Source: Notoacmeibacter ruber (GTDB lineage Bacteria; Pseudomonadota; Alphaproteobacteria; Rhizobiales; Rhizobiaceae). From it: a stretch of DNA of 64,000 nt. Both the position numbers and the translations under genes were made by a program. How positions within the stretch are numbered: the stretch's first letter is position 1; every line of letters starts with the position of its first letter. The DNA is taken from assembly GCF_003668555.1 (NCBI RefSeq), contig NZ_RCWN01000001.1, positions 1,660,501 through 1,724,500 of the forward strand, written 5' to 3'. Shown piece by piece: positions 34,382 to 44,172 of the stretch. A model generated the notes under the pieces. That model did no database searches. It had not been told where the DNA came from and saw nothing but the letters and a program-made list of their open reading frames with translations.

Positions 34382-35281
34382 TCAGTCTGCCAATCGCGCC
34401 GCCAAGTCGCTCAAAAGCCAGCGACCGGCCGGGCCAGGCACGCGGTCGGCGAGATGTGCCGCGTAAATCGTCAACGGATCTGCATTCCCTCTGATTTCTT
34501 CATCAAGCATGAGCCTGACCAGTCTTCCGGCATCCAGGTGCGCCTTCACAAGATGCTCGGGCATCCGGCACCAGCCGAAACCCGCGAGCAGAAAGTCCAT
34601 TCGCCTTCCAAGGTCGACGAACCGCCATGGAGCTGAGCCGGTCAGCCCATAGTTCGGCCCATCCCGGCCCGCCGCGTCGGACAGAACAAGCTGGACATGG
34701 GTCTCCAGATCGACACGCGTCGCCGGACGGCCGAGCGTCGCCAGCGGATGATCTGTTGCGGCCACGGGCACCAGGTTGATCCGGATGAGGGGCATCGCCT
34801 TCACATCCTCCGGCACGTCGGGCAACAGCAGGCAGAGGGCAAGCGACACGTCGCCTGCGCGCAAACGGCGGAGCGCGCCTCCAAGCCCTTCGGTCGAAAA
34901 GCTGATCTGCAAATGCGGATGGGTCTCATGCAGTGCGCGAAGACTTCCGATCAGGGGCGCGGTGGGAACCAGCGGATCGATGGCAAGCGCCAGTTCCGCC
35001 TCCATCCCTTGACGTGATCCTGCGGCCACGGCTTCGAAACGGGCAGCGCTCGCCAGCACCATTCGTGCCTGCTGCACCAGGATCCGGCCCGTGTCCGTCA
35101 GCTGCGGGCGGTGACCGCTCCGGTCGAAGAGCATGACTCCCTGGCTCGCTTCAAGTGTGGCGACGGTCTGGCTGATGGCGGATTGCACCCGTGTCAGTCT
35201 GCGACCGGCGGCGGAAAAACTGCCAGTATCAGCAATCGCGACCAGCACCCGCAGCTGATCAAGGCTCAGCGATGAAATCAA
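34382..35281 (-). CDS. LysR-family transcriptional regulator
   Basis: About 299 residues: N-terminal winged helix (SLSLDQLRVLVAIADTGSFS, LTRVQSAISQTVATLEASQG), then the periplasmic-binding-like effector domain. It is divergent from azoR and so probably regulates it. The start is a rare codon: TTG 35281 has AGGTGA at good distance, while GTG 35290 lies inside that same ribosome site. It converges on the reductase remnant. Confidence 0.9.
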   Translation of the reverse strand: MISSLSLDQLRVLVAIADTGSFSAAGRRLTRVQSAISQTVATLEASQGVMLFDRSGHRPQLTDTGRILVQQARMVLASAARFEAVAAGSRQGMEAELALAIDPLVPTAPLIGSLRALHETHPHLQISFSTEGLGGALRRLRAGDVSLALCLLLPDVPEDVKAMPLIRINLVPVAATDHPLATLGRPATRVDLETHVQLVLSDAAGRDGPNYGLTGSAPWRFVDLGRRMDFLLAGFGWCRMPEHLVKAHLDAGRLVRLMLDEEIRGNADPLTIYAAHLADRVPGPAGRWLLSDLAARLAD

Positions 35282-35285
35282 AGCT

Positions 35286-35300
35286 ATCACCTGATGTGAT
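35286..35300. promoter_or_regulatory. Inverted repeat between LysR gene and azoR
   Basis: ATCAC-CTGAT-GTGAT is an inverted repeat with a 5-base spacer, and a second ATCAC lies at 35319-35323. Position at the start of the LysR gene and spacing fit a LysR-type autoregulatory site; the motif itself was not matched to a known regulator. Confidence 0.5.
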
Positions 35301-35387
35301 GGAAATCATCGGATTTATATCACTCCTGCTGCATAGCTGAAAGCCCTATCCTCTTTGTCATGCTCCCATCAGGAAAAGGAATGTGGC

Positions 35388-36005
35388 ATGACCAGACTTC
35401 TCGTTGTTGAAACCAGTCCCCGCGGCAACGCCTCGGTCTCGCGCAACATGACGCAACGCTACCTTGCGGAATGGCAGGCGCTGAACCCGAACGGAAAGAT
35501 CATCACCCGGGATCTTGCCGATGAAGCGCTTCCGCACGTCACGATGCCGTGGCTTGCGGCCTATTTTACACCGCCCGACGCACAGACGGCGGAGATGAAG
35601 GCACAGTTGGCGCTCTCCGATACACTTGTTCGGGAACTTCTGGACTGCGACGAACTTGTGATCGCCACGCCGGTCTACAACTACAACATTCCCGCCGCGC
35701 TCAAGGCGTGGGTCGATCATATCGTGCGCAAAGGCTTGACGCTCGGGTTCGATGGCAGCGGCCTGGTCACCGGGAAGAAGGCCACGTTGCTGATCGCCTC
35801 GGGCGGCGAATATGGTGAGAGTTCCCTGATCAGGGACCGCGACATCGCCACTCAATATCTCAGGATGATCCTGAGGGTACTCGGAATCGAAAATACCACG
35901 GTCGTCGCCGGCGGCGGTGCCAAGAATGTGGATCTCGGACAAATCAACATGGAAGACTTCGTGGGTGGACTCGATATGCGGCTTAGAAAGAAGGTTTTGG
36001 CTTGA
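35388..36005 (+). CDS. azoR: FMN-dependent NADH-azoreductase
   Basis: Flavodoxin-like quinone/azo reductase of 205 residues. [20 protein letters not shown] holds the FMN phosphate loop, [24 protein letters not shown] the FMN-ring region, and [10 protein letters not shown] follows. ATG 35388 has AAGGA upstream; 11 further open codons upstream are ignored. Probably protects against quinones or electrophiles under control of the divergent LysR protein. Confidence 0.92.
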   Translation: MTRLLVVETSPRGNASVSRNMTQRYLAEWQALNPNGKIITRDLADEALPHVTMPWLAAYFTPPDAQTAEMKAQLALSDTLVRELLDCDELVIATPVYNYNIPAALKAWVDHIVRKGLTLGFDGSGLVTGKKATLLIASGGEYGESSLIRDRDIATQYLRMILRVLGIENTTVVAGGGAKNVDLGQINMEDFVGGLDMRLRKKVLA

Positions 36006-36336
36006 ACTAGGCCCCCGATCGTCGGCAGCGATCTGCCGAACTGATGATAAATGTCATCGTCGGCAGGTCGGGCGCATAATCCTGCAGAAAGGGGCTTTCG
36101 TCGCCGCGAATGAAGGAGCCTCTCTCCTCCAGAGCGTTCGCCCTGCAGTCATTCCGCGCAAGGAAGTTGATGGCGCCGTACCATCGGCAAATTCAAACGC
36201 CAGACATGAAAAAGGCCGGCGAATGGCCGGCCCCCTTCCCGGGTCAAGTCGGCGATGCCAGTTCATCCGTGGTCATCGCGCCAAAACCCGTCGCCAACAC
36301 CCGCGAACGAATCGCGGGGTGGCGTATCTCAGTCGA
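36006..36336. other. Intergenic stretch between azoR and the cold-shock gene
   Basis: No convincing gene. Apart from the terminator of the cold-shock gene at 36211-36232, nothing notable was seen. Confidence 0.5.
36211..36232 (-). terminator. Terminator of the cold-shock gene
   Basis: GGCCGGC (36214-36220) and GCCGGCC (36226-36232) form a perfect 7-bp stem with a 5-base loop, followed on the minus strand by TTTTT. It is about 105 bases after the stop, giving a long 3' untranslated region. Confidence 0.85.
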
Positions 36337-36546
36337 TTACGCTGCGGACAGGTTCGCTGCAGCGCTCTTGCCGGTCTTGCGGTCGGCAACGACTTCGTAG
36401 TTCAGCTTGTCGCCTTCGGCCGGAGCAGCCATGCCGCTACGCTCGAGAGCGGAGATATGAACGAAAACGTCCTTGCCGCCATCGTCCGGCTCAATGAAGC
36501 CGAAGCCTTTGGTGGTGTTGAAAAATTTTACGGTACCGGTCGCCAT
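36337..36546 (-). CDS. cspA: Cold-shock domain protein (CspA family)
   Basis: 69-residue RNA chaperone. RNP1 KGFGFI (13-18) and RNP2 VFVHI (27-31) are intact. ATG 36546 follows AAGGA. The upstream 190 bases hold no gene and could include a long 5' leader as in other csp genes. Confidence 0.95.
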   Translation of the reverse strand: MATGTVKFFNTTKGFGFIEPDDGGKDVFVHISALERSGMAAPAEGDKLNYEVVADRKTGKSAAANLSAA

Positions 36547-36736
36547 CTGCGAAGTTCCTTTCGAAAATCGGTACAAAGATACGCCCCCGTGGGACGCGGT
36601 GAGTATCGATATTTCAGAGAGTTCACAGTGCGCGCCGCTGACGCGAGGATGGGAAACGTCCATCAAGATCGATGCCTGCCATGTAATCTCCGGCACGCTA
36701 AATTGCAAGGACCAGAAAGGGATATCTCAGGCCGCG

Positions 36737-37531
36737 TCAAATGATACTCTCGACGATCCCTCCTTCAACCCGCAGCGCGGCGCCGGTGGTGGCACTCGCC
36801 TGTTCCGAGGCGACATAGACGACCATATTGGCGACTTCCTCCGGTGTCGCGGCACGCCGTATGATCGTGCTGGGCCGGTCGCGCCGCGCCATTTCCGCCG
36901 CCGCTTCCTCGAAGCTGGTATTCTCGTCGATCTCGTCCGCCAGCATGGTCCTGACGCCTTCCGTAAGCGTCGGTCCCGGCAGTACGGAATTCACCGTCAC
37001 ACCGGTGCCCGCCATCACCTTGGCAAGACCGCGGCTCGTTGCGAGATTGGCAGCCTTCGTGACACCGTAGTGAACCATCTCTCCGGGAATGTTCACAGCG
37101 CTCTCCGACGAGAGGAAAACGACCCTTCCCCAGCCCTTGTCTTTCATGGCCGGCAGGTAGGCGCGCGACAAACGGACGCCGCTCATCACATTGACTTCAA
37201 GAAACGTCTCCCAGGTCGCGTCTTCGACCTCGAAGAAATCCTCGGGGCCGAAAATTCCGACATTGTTGACAAGGATATCGACCGAACCCGTCTTCTCGAC
37301 CAGATCCTTGCAACCTTCCGCCGTTCCGACGTCAGCGGCCACCGGCAGCAAGACGCCTGCGCCATCGACCGATTGGGAAAGCTGCTCCGCCGCGTCGCTC
37401 GTCTTCTCTTCATCCCGGCCATTGACGAAGACCTTGGCGCCGGCTTGGGCAAGACCTTTCGCGATGGCGTAGCCGATGCCCTGCGTCGAGCCTGTGACGA
37501 GAGCCGTTTTTCCCGAAAGTGAGATATGCAT
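36737..37531 (-). CDS. Short-chain dehydrogenase/reductase
   Basis: 264-residue classical SDR. NAD(P) motif TGSTQGIGYAIAKGLAQAG, NNVG, catalytic serine in VFLSSES and the Tyr-x-x-x-Lys motif YGVTKAA. FVNGRDEEKT after the second strand suggests NADPH. ATG 37531 follows GAGGAG. The alcohol substrate is unknown. Single gene. Confidence 0.9.
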   Translation of the reverse strand: MHISLSGKTALVTGSTQGIGYAIAKGLAQAGAKVFVNGRDEEKTSDAAEQLSQSVDGAGVLLPVAADVGTAEGCKDLVEKTGSVDILVNNVGIFGPEDFFEVEDATWETFLEVNVMSGVRLSRAYLPAMKDKGWGRVVFLSSESAVNIPGEMVHYGVTKAANLATSRGLAKVMAGTGVTVNSVLPGPTLTEGVRTMLADEIDENTSFEEAAAEMARRDRPSTIIRRAATPEEVANMVVYVASEQASATTGAALRVEGGIVESII

Positions 37532-37707
37532 GATGGGCTCCTCGAATGTCCTGATTGACGCCCCACATGGCGCAGATGGCAGCAGCGGCAACATGGCGCG
37601 CCGCAAGGCTGCGATGCGGTCAGCGCATCTGAGCGCCACCCGCCGCCTTGGCTCGATCAGCAGGCAGATTATTTTGGACGGTTTTGTGTCTGACCGCCTG
37701 AGAGGGC

Positions 37708-38457
37708 TTAGCCCGGCAGCGTAACGATAACGGGCTGCCGCTCGGTCGCGATCACCGTATGCTCATACTGAACGCAAGGCATCTCGGGCTCGCTGTAGAG
37801 CGTCCAGCCATCGTCCCCGCCTCCGGCAAGGTGGCCCCCCATAGAAAGGAACGGTTCGACCGTGAGCACCAAACCCTTGTGGATGCGGCGCTTGTCATGG
37901 CGCGTCGGCCATGTGGCAATCTCGTCAGGATATTCATGTAACGACCGGCCAACGCCGTGACTGGCAAGGTTGCGGATAAGCGTATAGCCCCTTTTGGACG
38001 CGAAGCGCCCGATAGCATTGCCGATATCCGACAAAGGTCTGCCGTCTGAAACCTGAGCGATACCGATCTGTCGGGCGCGCTTGCCATCGCGACAGAGCCG
38101 GTCGAGCGCAGGCCTCACCGTGCCGACGCGAAATGTCGCGCCCGTATCGGCGAAATAGCCGTCTTTGGACGCAGAGACATCGATATTGACCAGATCGCCC
38201 GCGGCGATGACCCGGTCGCCGGGAATGCCATGAGCGATCTCTTCATTGACGCTGATGCAAGTTGCACCCGGGAAATCATACATGGACTGAGGAGCAGAAA
38301 TCGCGCCTTCCCGCTCGAGAAGGACACGGCCGATCTCGTCCAGTTCGCCCGTCGTCATTCCAGGTTGAACCGCACGCCCCATCGCCTGCAGAATATTGGC
38401 GACGATGCGGCCGATGAGTTTGATACCCTGCAGCTCGTCTTCATTCGTGATCGTCAT
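37708..38457 (-). CDS. map: Type I methionine aminopeptidase
   Basis: Removes the initiator methionine. 249 residues with all five metal ligands visible: NIDVSASKDGYFADTG (two Asp), ASHGVGRSLHEYP (His), LTVEPFL (Glu) and YEHTVI (Glu). The region after HEYPD is a little different from housekeeping MetAP of alphaproteobacteria, so this may be a second copy in the genome. No partner gene. Confidence 0.93.
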   Translation of the reverse strand: MTITNEDELQGIKLIGRIVANILQAMGRAVQPGMTTGELDEIGRVLLEREGAISAPQSMYDFPGATCISVNEEIAHGIPGDRVIAAGDLVNIDVSASKDGYFADTGATFRVGTVRPALDRLCRDGKRARQIGIAQVSDGRPLSDIGNAIGRFASKRGYTLIRNLASHGVGRSLHEYPDEIATWPTRHDKRRIHKGLVLTVEPFLSMGGHLAGGGDDGWTLYSEPEMPCVQYEHTVIATERQPVIVTLPG

Positions 38458-38565
38458 CGCCGAGCCTCTCTTTTTCTGAAGACTTAACCAGCACTCCGGA
38501 AAGTGCCAAGGCCATGGCCAATCGCCAGCCGAACGGCACCGAACGACGTTTGCTGAGAAACGAAT

Positions 38566-40539
38566 TCAGGAGGACTGACCAAGCGCCTGCGGCTCGGCTT
38601 TGACGACGCCTGCATGGGCGAACTCGCGCGCCTTCTCGGCCGAAACAGGTCGCGAGAGCCAGTATCCCTGCAACTCGTCACAGCCCAGATCGCTCAATAC
38701 CCTGCACTGTGTCTCGTTCTCGACACCTTCCGCGAGGGAGCGAGCGCCAAGGTTGCGACACATCTGGATAATGGTCTTGATCATGTCGCGTCCATCATAG
38801 GGATCGCTGACCCGCACAACGAAACTTCTGTCGATCTTGATTAGATCGGGACGGAAATGGTGCAGGGAGCTAAGGCTGGAGTAACCGGTGCCAAAATCAT
38901 CGATCGCGATGCTGCTGCCGATGGCCCGCAGCATATTCAACGCACTGAGTATGATATCGAGTTGGTCGCTGAACGCACTCTCGGTGATCTCGAAGGTCAG
39001 TTGCTGGCCGGAAACACCCGATCGCTCGATGATAGTCAAAAGGGCCAGCATCTGGGACGACGAAGACAGGTCGTAGATCGACAGATTGACCTTTAGTCTC
39101 AGACCTTCAGGCCAGTTCTGCATCTCGCTCAGCGCCCGTCGCAGAACAACGCGGGTGATCGCATGGATGGTGCCGCAACGCTCCGCCACCGGAATGAACT
39201 CTCCAGGCATGACGTCGCCAAGGTGCGAACTTCGCCATCGCACAAGGACTTCGAAGCCAATGAGCTGCAAGTTTCTGGCATCGACGACAGGCTGAAAAAC
39301 GAGGTGCAGTTCCTCTTCCAGGTCGGCGCTTTTGAGAGATTGCTCGACGATGGCGGTACGCCGGATCTGGTCTTCATGCTCCGGCGCATAGAGCTCGACC
39401 CGGCCCCGACCGGTCTGCTTGGCATGAAAGAGGGCAAAATCCGCGCGCTCGATATGCTTGCTGGGCTTCTCGTCAATGTCGGTCTCGGTAACCTCGTTGA
39501 TGCCGATCGACGCCCCCACGGTAACGACCAGATCGCCCTCGTAGATCGGCATGGCACACTGTCTGATGATGCGCTCGCCATAGTCGATCAGTTTCTGCGA
39601 ACCGCCTTGCTGCGGAAGAAGGATAGCGAATTCATCCCCTCCCATGCGGGAAATGGAGAGAACGCCTTCTCCTTCGCTGGCCTCGGCCAGACGTTCGGCT
39701 ACGACGCGAAGCACCTGATCGCCGACCGCATGTCCGTGCGCATCATTGAGCTTCTTGAAGCCATCGAGGTCCATCATCAGGACTGTAAATGCGCAGCCGC
39801 TTTGAACCGCCTCTTCAAGCTTGTCGTTAAAACTGCGCCTGTTGTCGAGTTGTGTCAGAGAATCGGTAGACGCCAGTCGTTTCTGCCGAACATACATCTC
39901 GTCCAGTGCGGCGCGGGATTCGACCAGATTGGCAAAATCGCGCGAGAACACATAGGCGACATACAGCATAGCACTGGCCACTAGCATCAGGTTCACGGCG
40001 ACGGCCCATTCGATGGGCGATCCATTCGCAGCAAGGATCAGAGAGAACGCCGGAATCACCAGGAGCGTCGTGAGCATGGCGAGCGTGCGCACATGCATTA
40101 GCAGCGCTATACATGACACCACGGTCACACCTACGAAAAGAACAATATGTCCACGGCGACTAATGCCTGCGCCAAAGCCGGGTCCCGGCTCGGGATACAT
40201 GTAAAGAATTCCCGACCACGCCATGAGTGTGACGGACAACAGAACGGTCAGAAGGGTTGTCTTGACGACGACCCGACGCGACTCGTCAGGCGAGAGCACC
40301 TGATTGCGAGCCCGAAACCACTGGACGCAGCGGATCACCATGACGGTGATTGCAATCAACGAAGGATAGACGCTTAAATAGGTAGGAACACTACCGAAAT
40401 GAGTGATGGCCATTGCAAGGGTTTCGATCCCGAGCACGACATAGAGAATCGGGACGCGATGCTTGAGCGCCTCGACTTGAGAGACGACGAGCGTGTCGGA
40501 GGTTTTCCCTGTCAGAATCTTGGCCAGCACTTCACCCAT
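38566..40539 (-). CDS. Membrane GGDEF-EAL protein
   Basis: 657 residues. About six hydrophobic helices (30-200) precede a GGDEF domain (active site MGGDEF near residue 300) and an EAL domain. The EAL motif reads EVL (FEVLVRW), but the metal- and substrate-binding residues appear kept: FEITES, AIDDFGTGYSS, IKIDRSF, AEGVENE and LQGYWLSRPV. It could therefore make and break c-di-GMP, or one domain may only regulate. ATG 40539 is taken as the start. No partner gene. Confidence 0.9.
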   Translation of the reverse strand: MGEVLAKILTGKTSDTLVVSQVEALKHRVPILYVVLGIETLAMAITHFGSVPTYLSVYPSLIAITVMVIRCVQWFRARNQVLSPDESRRVVVKTTLLTVLLSVTLMAWSGILYMYPEPGPGFGAGISRRGHIVLFVGVTVVSCIALLMHVRTLAMLTTLLVIPAFSLILAANGSPIEWAVAVNLMLVASAMLYVAYVFSRDFANLVESRAALDEMYVRQKRLASTDSLTQLDNRRSFNDKLEEAVQSGCAFTVLMMDLDGFKKLNDAHGHAVGDQVLRVVAERLAEASEGEGVLSISRMGGDEFAILLPQQGGSQKLIDYGERIIRQCAMPIYEGDLVVTVGASIGINEVTETDIDEKPSKHIERADFALFHAKQTGRGRVELYAPEHEDQIRRTAIVEQSLKSADLEEELHLVFQPVVDARNLQLIGFEVLVRWRSSHLGDVMPGEFIPVAERCGTIHAITRVVLRRALSEMQNWPEGLRLKVNLSIYDLSSSSQMLALLTIIERSGVSGQQLTFEITESAFSDQLDIILSALNMLRAIGSSIAIDDFGTGYSSLSSLHHFRPDLIKIDRSFVVRVSDPYDGRDMIKTIIQMCRNLGARSLAEGVENETQCRVLSDLGCDELQGYWLSRPVSAEKAREFAHAGVVKAEPQALGQSS

Positions 40540-41040
40540 ACGCTAAGATCCTGCTGCCCGTCGCGCCTGACAGCAAGTGCAGCGACATGTGCGTTTCAAT
40601 GGCATATTCTTTCGAGATTCTATTCCCATCGAATTCCGTTTTGCCTTCACGAGTAGATAAGTTTCGCACGCAGCCGTAGACGAGAGCTTAACGCCGCAGA
40701 ATATTCAGGCATCGGAAACAACAGACTACTCTAACCTACCTTCTATTTTAAGATAATGATTCGAGCGCTGGGATACAGCCCATCTTGCTCCAGGCAAGAA
40801 AATCTGTCTGACGCATCTGCATTTTGTAAAAATCCATACAAATTCACAGACCTCGCCGTACTGCGCCGCACAACGTGACACGTTTTTGACAAACGAGTCG
40901 TCAGTTTGCGCGTGACATTGGGAAGACCGCAGACCATATGGCTTGGCAAGCGGTTCGGTGGATCGCGGGAGGGGTCTCTTCCGCACTGCCGCATCAAAGA
41001 AGCGTTACAGATTTTTACATTGTCATAGAGGAGGGGCGAG
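40540..41040. other. Long AT-richer intergenic region upstream of aceA
   Basis: About 500 bases without a credible gene. It has a lower GC content than its flanks. An inverted repeat TTTGTA (40823-40828) and TACAAA (40837-40842) with an 8-base spacer stands out, about 200 bases before aceA, and could be an operator for a glyoxylate-pathway regulator. No promoter was assigned. Confidence 0.45.
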
Positions 41041-42639
41041 ATGAGCGCCTATCAGCAAGATATCCAGGCCATCAAGGATCTGAAGAAGAAGTTCGAGAGC
41101 TGGGGTGACATCGAGCCCGAAGCGGTCGCTCGCATGCGCGCCCAGAACAAGTTCAAGACCGGTATCGACATTGCCCGCTATAACGCTGCGATCATGCGCG
41201 AAGACATGGCGGCCTACGACAATGATCCCGCCAATTACACGCAGAGCCTCGGCGCATGGCATGGCTTCATCGGCCAGCAGCAGATGATTTCGATCAAGAA
41301 GCACTTCGGATCGACCAAGCGCCGCTACATCTATCTTTCAGGCTGGATGGTCGCAGCGCTGCGCAGCGAGTTCGGTCCCCTGCCCGACCAGTCCATGCAT
41401 GAGAAAACCTCCGTGCCGGAACTGATTGAGGAGATCTACACCTTCCTCAAGCAGGCCGATGCCCGCGAGCTTGGTATGCTGTTCCGTGAGCTGGATGACG
41501 CCCGCGAAGCCGGCGACACCAACCGCGCCACCGAATTGCAGCACAAGATCGACAATCACGAAACCCATGTCGTGCCGATCATCGCCGATATCGATGCCGG
41601 CTTCGGCAACGCGGAAGCGACCTATCTGCTGGCCAAGCAGATGATCGAGGCGGGCGCTTGCGCGCTGCAGATCGAAAATCAGGTTTCGGATGAGAAGCAG
41701 TGCGGACACCAGGACGGCAAGGTCACGGTCCCGCACGAGGATTTCCTGCAGAAGATCCGCGCCCTGCGCTACGCCTTCCTGGAGCTTGGCGTTGAAGATG
41801 GCGTCATCGTCTCCCGCACCGACAGCCTCGGCGCCGGTCTTACCAAGCAGATCGCCTACAGCAAGGAGCCGGGCGATCTCGGCGACCAGTACAACGCTTT
41901 CCTCGATTGCGAGGAGGTCACGGTCGACGACCTCAATTCCTCCGACGTCGTCATCAAGCGTGACGGCAAGCTGATGCGTCCGAAGCGCCTGCCGTCCAAC
42001 CTGTACCAGTTCAAGCAGGGCACCGGCGAGGACCGTTGCGTGCTCGACTGTATCACAAGCCTTCAGAACGGCGCGGACCTACTCTGGATCGAAACCGAAA
42101 AGCCGCATATCGGCCAGATCGGCGGCATGGTGAAGCGCATTCGCGAAGTCATGCCGAACGCCAAGCTGGTCTACAACAATTCGCCGTCCTTCAACTGGAC
42201 GCTGAATTTCCGTCAGCAGGTCTTCGATGCTTGGAGCGAAGAAGGCAAGGATGTCTCGGCCTATGATCGCGACAAGCTGATGAGCGTCGATTATGACGGT
42301 ACGGAACTTGCCGAAGAGGCGGACCGTCGCATCCAGTCTTTCCAGGCGGATGCAGCCCGTGAGGCCGGCATTTTCCACCACCTCATCACGCTCCCGACCT
42401 ATCATACGGCAGCCTTGTCCACGGACAATCTCGCCAAGGGTTATTTCGGAGACGAGGGCATGCTGGGTTACGTCAAGCCGGTCCAGCGGGCGGAGATCCG
42501 TCAGGGCATCGCCTGCGTCAAGCACCAGAACATGGCCGGCTCCGACATTGGCGACGACCACAAGGAATACTTTGCCGGTGAAGCAGCCCTAAAGGCTGGC
42601 GGCAAGGATAATACGATGAACCAGTTCGCCGCTGAGTGA
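41041..42639 (+). CDS. aceA: Isocitrate lyase
   Basis: Splits isocitrate to glyoxylate and succinate, first step of the glyoxylate bypass for growth on acetate or fatty acids. 532 residues, close to the longer Pseudomonas-type enzyme rather than the 430-residue E. coli one. The active-site loop is EKQCGHQDGK with catalytic Cys221. ADIDAGFGNAEATYLLAKQM, NLYQFKQGTGEDRC and YNNSPSFNW are family motifs. AGGAGGGGCGAG before the ATG is a strong ribosome site. No malate synthase gene is nearby. Confidence 0.96.
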   Translation: MSAYQQDIQAIKDLKKKFESWGDIEPEAVARMRAQNKFKTGIDIARYNAAIMREDMAAYDNDPANYTQSLGAWHGFIGQQQMISIKKHFGSTKRRYIYLSGWMVAALRSEFGPLPDQSMHEKTSVPELIEEIYTFLKQADARELGMLFRELDDAREAGDTNRATELQHKIDNHETHVVPIIADIDAGFGNAEATYLLAKQMIEAGACALQIENQVSDEKQCGHQDGKVTVPHEDFLQKIRALRYAFLELGVEDGVIVSRTDSLGAGLTKQIAYSKEPGDLGDQYNAFLDCEEVTVDDLNSSDVVIKRDGKLMRPKRLPSNLYQFKQGTGEDRCVLDCITSLQNGADLLWIETEKPHIGQIGGMVKRIREVMPNAKLVYNNSPSFNWTLNFRQQVFDAWSEEGKDVSAYDRDKLMSVDYDGTELAEEADRRIQSFQADAAREAGIFHHLITLPTYHTAALSTDNLAKGYFGDEGMLGYVKPVQRAEIRQGIACVKHQNMAGSDIGDDHKEYFAGEAALKAGGKDNTMNQFAAE

Positions 42640-42667
42640 CCTCCGGCACTGCGATTGGTTACATCAG

Positions 42668-42696
42668 AAAGGGCAGGCTCAACGTCTGCCCTTTTT
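42668..42696 (+). terminator. Terminator of aceA
   Basis: AAAGGGCAG (42668-42676) and CTGCCCTTT (42686-42694) are perfect 9-bp arms ending in a T-run, 29 bases after the aceA stop. Confidence 0.92.
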
Positions 42697-42761
42697 GTGT
42701 TCCGCAACCCCTTCCCGATGGCGTAAACAATCCGTTAAGCGTTTCGGCGCATCATCCCGGT

Positions 42762-42965
42762 ATGAAACACGGTCGACCAATCGGATTGTCATCCCTCGAC
42801 CACCGGCTGCCCCATTCTCCAGTCGGCGACGACGATCATGTGATCGATTTCGCCGATCTGTTTCTTCTGCCACAACGTCCGACGATCCATGCCCTCGTCT
42901 CGCGTCTGATCCAGCATTGCCTTCGCTGGCGTAGCGTTTCTCGCGATCATCGCGAGAGGCTTTGA
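42762..42965 (+). CDS. Possible small protein after aceA
   Basis: 67 codons beginning MKHGRPIGLSSLDHR and continuing with HVIDFADLFLLPQRPTIHAL. The second half has good third-position GC bias, so it may be real. No ribosome site or known family was seen. It overlaps the 3' end of the convergent acetyltransferase gene by 19 bases. Confidence 0.35.
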   Translation: MKHGRPIGLSSLDHRLPHSPVGDDDHVIDFADLFLLPQRPTIHALVSRLIQHCLRWRSVSRDHRERL

Positions 42966-43603
42966 TCCTCTTCAGCCCCGACTTCGTACTTGGCCAGAAA
43001 GGCCTCGATCGGCAGGCTCTGCATATCCTCGATCGCCGAATAGAGAGCATCGAGCGACCAGTCCCAGATGCAGAGAGCCTCCAGCCGCTTTGCAATCAAC
43101 TCGGAAAAGCGCTGCCGGATAGGCCGCGCGGGTACGCCGCCGACGACCGTATAGGGTGGAATATCGCGCGACACGACGGCATTGGCGCCGATAACCGCAC
43201 CGTTACCTATGGAAACCCCCGGCAGGATGACGGCGCCGTGACCGATCCAGACATCATGGCCGATGATCACCCTTTGGCTGGCACGCTTGGACCGCCAATC
43301 CGCATCGAGCGATTTCCAGCGGAAATACTCATTGGGCCGATAGCTGATCTTGTGGCTGAGAGGCCGCTCGATCGGATGCGCCAGAGCGTTGATCCGGACA
43401 TTGGCAGCGATGGAACAGAATTTGCCGATATCGGCATGGATGGCTTCACCGTGCCGTTCGAAATAGGAAAAGTCGCCAACGACCACGTCGCGAAGGACAA
43501 CCTTTTCACCGATCTCCGTATAAGGGCCGAGCCGGCAGCCTTTTAGCCGGGCCGTACCGGCGATACGCGGCTTGGGGTCCAGAAAACGCAGTTCGGACTC
43601 CAC
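42947..43603 (-). CDS. Hexapeptide-repeat acetyltransferase (phosphonate-type)
   Basis: About 218 residues of left-handed beta-helix transferase. LGPYTEIGEKVVLRDVVVGD, FSYFERHGEAIHADIGKFCS, the acetyl-CoA-site region VIIGHDVWIGHGAVILPGVS and IWDWSLDALYSAI match the DapH/GlmU-related group often found in phosphonate clusters (TIGR03308 type). No other phn gene is nearby, so the acceptor is unknown. GTG 43603 has GAGGAA at ideal distance; GTG 43645, overlapping the creA stop in GTGA, is an alternative. Confidence 0.78.
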   Translation of the reverse strand: MESELRFLDPKPRIAGTARLKGCRLGPYTEIGEKVVLRDVVVGDFSYFERHGEAIHADIGKFCSIAANVRINALAHPIERPLSHKISYRPNEYFRWKSLDADWRSKRASQRVIIGHDVWIGHGAVILPGVSIGNGAVIGANAVVSRDIPPYTVVGGVPARPIRQRFSELIAKRLEALCIWDWSLDALYSAIEDMQSLPIEAFLAKYEVGAEEDQSLSR

Positions 43604-43641
43604 GCTCTCTTCCTCGCCTGCCTGATCGCCCCTATCGCTAC

Positions 43642-44142
43642 TCACTGGCTGGGCTCGCCCTCTTCCCAAACGACATCGGCATTCCAAAGCGGCACAGTCG
43701 AAATGCTCATCTTGGCCGATCCGTCCTGCACCTGCGTGGCGTGGGCGAGATAGATCAGCGTCTTATTCGCCGCATCATAGATGCGGGTCACACGGACGCT
43801 CTTCCAGATCAGGGATTGCCGCTGCGAGAAGACGTGCTCGCCTTCCTCGTCGAGTTCTATATCGCCGATCTCGACTTGTTCAGCCGTTTGTCGGCAGGCA
43901 ATCGAGCTGTTCGATGGGTCTTCGAACCAGTTACCCTTCTGCAGGCGGTCAATCACGCCACGTTCGAAATAGGAAACATGGCAGGTCACGCCCTTCACCT
44001 TTGGGTCGGCAATCGCCTCGACAACGATGTCGTTACCGAGCCAGTCGACATCGACCTCTCCGATCTGCTCCGCGAAGGATGGTTGGGCGAAAGCGCACAT
44101 CGCAGCAAGTGCGGGCAGGAAAATCCTCAATTTCGAATACAT
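43642..44142 (-). CDS. creA: CreA family periplasmic protein
   Basis: 166 residues with an N-terminal signal peptide (cleavage near residue 24 after PSFA). The mature part contains VDVDWLGNDIVVEAIADPKV, GVTCHVSYFERG, DPSNSSIACRQT and FSQRQSLIWKSVRVTRIYDA, all standard CreA features. Function of CreA is unknown. ATG 44142 follows AAGG. Confidence 0.93.
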   Translation of the reverse strand: MYSKLRIFLPALAAMCAFAQPSFAEQIGEVDVDWLGNDIVVEAIADPKVKGVTCHVSYFERGVIDRLQKGNWFEDPSNSSIACRQTAEQVEIGDIELDEEGEHVFSQRQSLIWKSVRVTRIYDAANKTLIYLAHATQVQDGSAKMSISTVPLWNADVVWEEGEPSQ

Positions 44143-44172
44143 CAGAAGAAGCCTTTCTGGACGTCTGGGGGC

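Noticed and set aside
40726..40986. Minus-strand frame in the aceA upstream region
   Set aside because: No ribosome site, irregular composition, no family; the region looks regulatory.
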